Source: an uncultured cyanobacterium
GTDB lineage: Bacteria > Cyanobacteriota > Cyanobacteriia > Phormidesmidales > Phormidesmidaceae
Direction: 5' to 3'
Assembly: GCA_938029995.1 (NCBI GenBank)
Contig: CALHGI010000668.1
Coordinates: 1-6,993 of the forward strand
DNA: 6,993 bases
Part shown: one piece after another, positions 4,417 to 6,993 of the stretch
Position numbering within the stretch: position 1 is the stretch's first letter
Layout of the letters: every line of letters begins with the position of its first letter
Notes under the pieces: generated by a model
The model's input: only the letters and a program-made list of their open reading frames with translations
What the model was told of the DNA's origin: nothing
Database searches by the model: none
Translations under genes and position numbers: made by a program

Positions 4417-6861
4417 TTGTTTGCCAAGTTTGTTATGACTTTTTTCACCTCTCCCATTCTGCCTATAGTGCGCCAACGGATGGTCCAACTATGGCAGCGC
4501 AGGCAGTTGCCCCGGCTGGCCCAAAAGACCTGTGAACTCTATTTCAATGGTCAAGACGCCCAAGCCCAAACCCAATGTCGTGAGGTGTTACAAACCCAGT
4601 TCACCCTCGACGCCCAAATCTTACAACGATTTCTACACACTGATATTGGTGAGTCCCTATTACAACAACTGGGTCACCTGATTGAGCTACCCAACGATGC
4701 CACGGGTCGTCAATCCCTGATCCAAAAGATTACCAGGGCCGATCAGCTATCGATTATGAGCCTGCTGTATCAGATAGCTGGAGACTTGCGAACGGAGCGT
4801 GTATTGGCAACAGCCAAGCAAATCGATCTCCTTTTAAATACCACTGATACCCTGCTTGGCTTGCTCACTTCACTGATGCAGGAAGAAGCCATGGGTCAAG
4901 AGATACCTGCCCTCGATCCACGGTTGCCAGGGCCTCGGGGCATGCGTCAAAAAGTGTTAAGTCTCCAGCGACATTCTGGCCAACCCTTCCAGGTGTTTAT
5001 CTATGAACCCCTAGGAGCACAGTCCGCCCCTATCTCCGTTGTGGTGATTTCCCATGGGTTAGCAGCCAATCCCCAAACCATGGATCACTATGCCCGACAT
5101 CTGTCATCCCATGGTTATCTGGTGGCGGTTCCCCAGCATCCAGGCAGTGATACCCATCAAGTACGCAACCTGTTGTCCGGAACGGTGGATGAGATTTTCT
5201 CACTCCAGGAGTTCTTTGACCGCCCCCACGATGTTAGTACCCTCTTAGACCGGTTAGAACAACTAAATTCCCATGACTATGGAGGCCAGCTAAATTTAAC
5301 GAGCGTTGGCATACTAGGAGAATCCTTTGGCGGCTATACGGCATTGGCATTGGCCGGTGCCACCATTGACTTTGAAGGATTAGCTCAACGCTGTGGTCGC
5401 CTATCTGACAGTTTAAATGTCTCCCTACTGCTGCAATGTCGTGCGCTCTCATTACCCGCCCATAAAACCCCGCTACAGGACCCACGGATCAAAGCCCTAT
5501 TCACGGTTGATCCTATTGGTAACGGCCTGTTTGGCACCCATGGGTTAAATACGGTGACTGTCCCTACGGTGATTGCCACTGGCAGTAGCGATAAAGCCGC
5601 CCCCATGGCCCTAGAGCCCATGCAACTTTTTCCCCATTTGGCTAGCCAAGAACGATTTCTAGCCGTGATTCGGGGGAAAGCCCATGTCCATGATCTGCCG
5701 ACCTTATTGTCTTCCCTCAAACTGGCAAAACAGGCCAATCTACCAGCCCTCAACTTATCTCCACCCATTATTGAAAGTTACTTATGGGGCCTGAGTGTGT
5801 CGTTCTTTAATCAGTACTTACGAAATTCAGAGGCTAGTTCGTCTGTGCAACTCCCTGCCTATGCCCAAGCCATTAGCCAATCGCCCTATGATTTGACCCT
5901 AATCAGTGCAAAATCTGCCCCTCCACTACAGCCAGTACTCGATAACTTCCAACAGCAGCTGTCCCAGCTGAAATGGCACACGATTACTGTGCAGCATCAA
6001 GATGGCATGTTTACCGCTGATGACGGATTCAGCCTGTATTACCAAAGCTGGTTACCCACATCCACCATCAAAGGAACCATAATCTTATTGCATGGGTTAG
6101 GTGGACATAGCGGGCTATTTCAGAATGTGATCAAGGCCCTCATCCCAGAAGGCTATGCCATCTATGGCTATGATCTGCGGGGCCATGGCCGATCGCCGGG
6201 GCAACGGGGTCATATTAACCGTTGGGCAGATTATCGCCATGACCTGGCCTACTTTATGGCCATGGTCCAAAAACAACACCCGACAGTGCCTTGCTTTTTA
6301 CTCAGCCATAGCCTGGGCAGCATGATTGCCCTAGACTATGATCTCCATAAACGCTTGTACCCTAAGGCATCCGGCCAGCCAGCCTATCCCAACATTGCGG
6401 GTATTGTCGTAGCCTCACTCCCCCTCAGAATCCATGCCACCACTGATCTGCGATTAAAACTGGGTCAAGCACTCTCCTTAGGATGGCCGCGATTTTCCCT
6501 ATCCCTAGGACTAAGCCATATTTTGCCATCACGGGATCGATCTGTCGTCCTCGCCTACGCCCATGATGTGCTCAGGCACCAAAAAGGAACCGCTCGTCTA
6601 GCAACAGAATTCCTCAAGACCGTGCAGTCTCTGTACGAACATCAGTCCGCTTTAACAACGCCGATTTTAATGTTGCATGGTACCGCTGACCGAGTAGCTG
6701 ACCACCATATTAGTCACCGATTCTTCCAACAACTCCCCCTAATCAACAAGAAATTCATCAGCTATAGCGGGGCTTACCATGAGTTATACAACGAAAAGAA
6801 CCAGGCTGAAATCATGGCTGATGTGATCAGTTGGCTAGCATTAAACAGCCAGACAAATTGA
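4417..6861 (+). CDS. Fused double alpha/beta-hydrolase (DUF1400-type plus monoacylglycerol lipase-like)
   Basis: The 814-residue protein carries two hydrolases in one frame. Residues about 40-150 resemble the DUF1400 N-terminal region. Domain 1 (about 165-470) has an oxyanion-type SHGLA (212-216), nucleophile elbow GESFGG with Ser303, and probable acid Asp392 and base His423; DPIGNGLFG (365-373) also fits DUF1400-linked hydrolases. After a linker, domain 2 (about 528-808) is a Hydrolase_4/monoacylglycerol-lipase-like unit. It has HGLGGHSGLF (559-568), DLRGHGRSPGQRGHINRW (586-603), nucleophile Ser632, HGTADRV with Asp758, and GAYHELYNE with His788. Domain 2 looks catalytically complete, but its elbow reads SHSLGS instead of the usual GHSLGG. 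Esterase or lipase activity on acyl lipids is inferred; the substrate is unknown. The start is TTG, backed by its ribosome binding site. The first 18 residues are mildly hydrophobic without a clear cleavage site, so location is uncertain. The gene stands alone. Confidence 0.92.
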   Translation: MFAKFVMTFFTSPILPIVRQRMVQLWQRRQLPRLAQKTCELYFNGQDAQAQTQCREVLQTQFTLDAQILQRFLHTDIGESLLQQLGHLIELPNDATGRQSLIQKITRADQLSIMSLLYQIAGDLRTERVLATAKQIDLLLNTTDTLLGLLTSLMQEEAMGQEIPALDPRLPGPRGMRQKVLSLQRHSGQPFQVFIYEPLGAQSAPISVVVISHGLAANPQTMDHYARHLSSHGYLVAVPQHPGSDTHQVRNLLSGTVDEIFSLQEFFDRPHDVSTLLDRLEQLNSHDYGGQLNLTSVGILGESFGGYTALALAGATIDFEGLAQRCGRLSDSLNVSLLLQCRALSLPAHKTPLQDPRIKALFTVDPIGNGLFGTHGLNTVTVPTVIATGSSDKAAPMALEPMQLFPHLASQERFLAVIRGKAHVHDLPTLLSSLKLAKQANLPALNLSPPIIESYLWGLSVSFFNQYLRNSEASSSVQLPAYAQAISQSPYDLTLISAKSAPPLQPVLDNFQQQLSQLKWHTITVQHQDGMFTADDGFSLYYQSWLPTSTIKGTIILLHGLGGHSGLFQNVIKALIPEGYAIYGYDLRGHGRSPGQRGHINRWADYRHDLAYFMAMVQKQHPTVPCFLLSHSLGSMIALDYDLHKRLYPKASGQPAYPNIAGIVVASLPLRIHATTDLRLKLGQALSLGWPRFSLSLGLSHILPSRDRSVVLAYAHDVLRHQKGTARLATEFLKTVQSLYEHQSALTTPILMLHGTADRVADHHISHRFFQQLPLINKKFISYSGAYHELYNEKNQAEIMADVISWLALNSQTN

Positions 6862-6961
6862 CATTTAACTTGAAAACAAATCAGCCACAGGGACATCTTT
6901 AAACAGGCGATTAACTGAGATTCTAAAACAGCATAGCGAACAGAAGAATCGGTTCCTTTGG

Positions 6962-6993
6962 GGATAATTATGCTTGATTAAGTATAGTTATCC
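6962..6993. repeat. 14-bp stem-loop at the right edge of the window
   Basis: GGATAATTATGCTT (6962-6975) pairs with AAGTATAGTTATCC (6980-6993) across 14 positions, two of them G-U, with a 4-nt GATT loop. It lies 100 bp after the hydrolase stop. The stem may extend past the window, since 6961 is G. It could be the hydrolase terminator, an operator, or an end of a small mobile element; the flanking bases needed to decide are not present. Confidence 0.5.

Noticed and set aside
5385..5768. 127-residue minus-strand open frame inside the hydrolase gene
   Set aside because: It lies wholly opposite a gene with clear catalytic motifs, and its translation shows no protein family pattern.
6858..6863. 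TTGACA over the hydrolase stop codon as a -35 box
   Set aside because: No -10-like hexamer follows at 16-19 bp, and no gene starts downstream in the window.

Overview
The window is from a cyanobacterium of moderate G+C. The main evidence is the second gene, which reads as NblS (Hik33/DspA), a sensor kinase confined to cyanobacteria and some algal plastids. Supporting evidence is a full HIP1 octamer (GCGATCGC) inside purD, a degenerate TGCCCA/TTGCCCA intergenic repeat, and a hydrolase carrying a DUF1400-type N-terminal region, a family I know mainly from cyanobacteria. I cannot name the genus.

Layout. Bases 1-80 are a short upstream region with a 13-bp palindrome. 81-1361 (+) is purD, the GAR synthetase of purine synthesis. 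A 148-bp spacer with a hairpin and degenerate heptamer repeats follows. 1510-3516 (+) is the nblS-type membrane histidine kinase. Its last 23 bases overlap, tail to tail, the 3' end of a small HTH gene on the minus strand (3494-3892), related to the N-terminal domain of RodZ but without its membrane and C-terminal parts. 3893-4416 is a structured 524-bp intergenic region. It holds a perfect 12-bp terminator-like stem-loop, a second composite hairpin, a third small hairpin just before the next ribosome binding site, a pair of TTACCGT direct repeats and weak traces of short open frames. 4417-6861 (+) encodes an 814-residue protein built from two different alpha/beta-hydrolases in one chain. The last 132 bp hold a possible C-terminal coding fragment on the minus strand and a 14-bp stem-loop that ends exactly at the window edge.

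How the genes relate. purD and nblS are co-directional and could be co-transcribed, but they have no direct functional link beyond housekeeping status. NblS signals through the response regulator RpaB to light- and stress-regulated genes in well-studied cyanobacteria. The HTH gene and the fused hydrolase are divergently arranged around the long intergenic region and may share control there. The most unusual item is the tandem hydrolase fusion, in which the second domain has a modified nucleophile elbow. The structured intergenic region is the best place to look for an undescribed small RNA. I see no CRISPR array, tRNA, rRNA, complete insertion sequence or defence system here.
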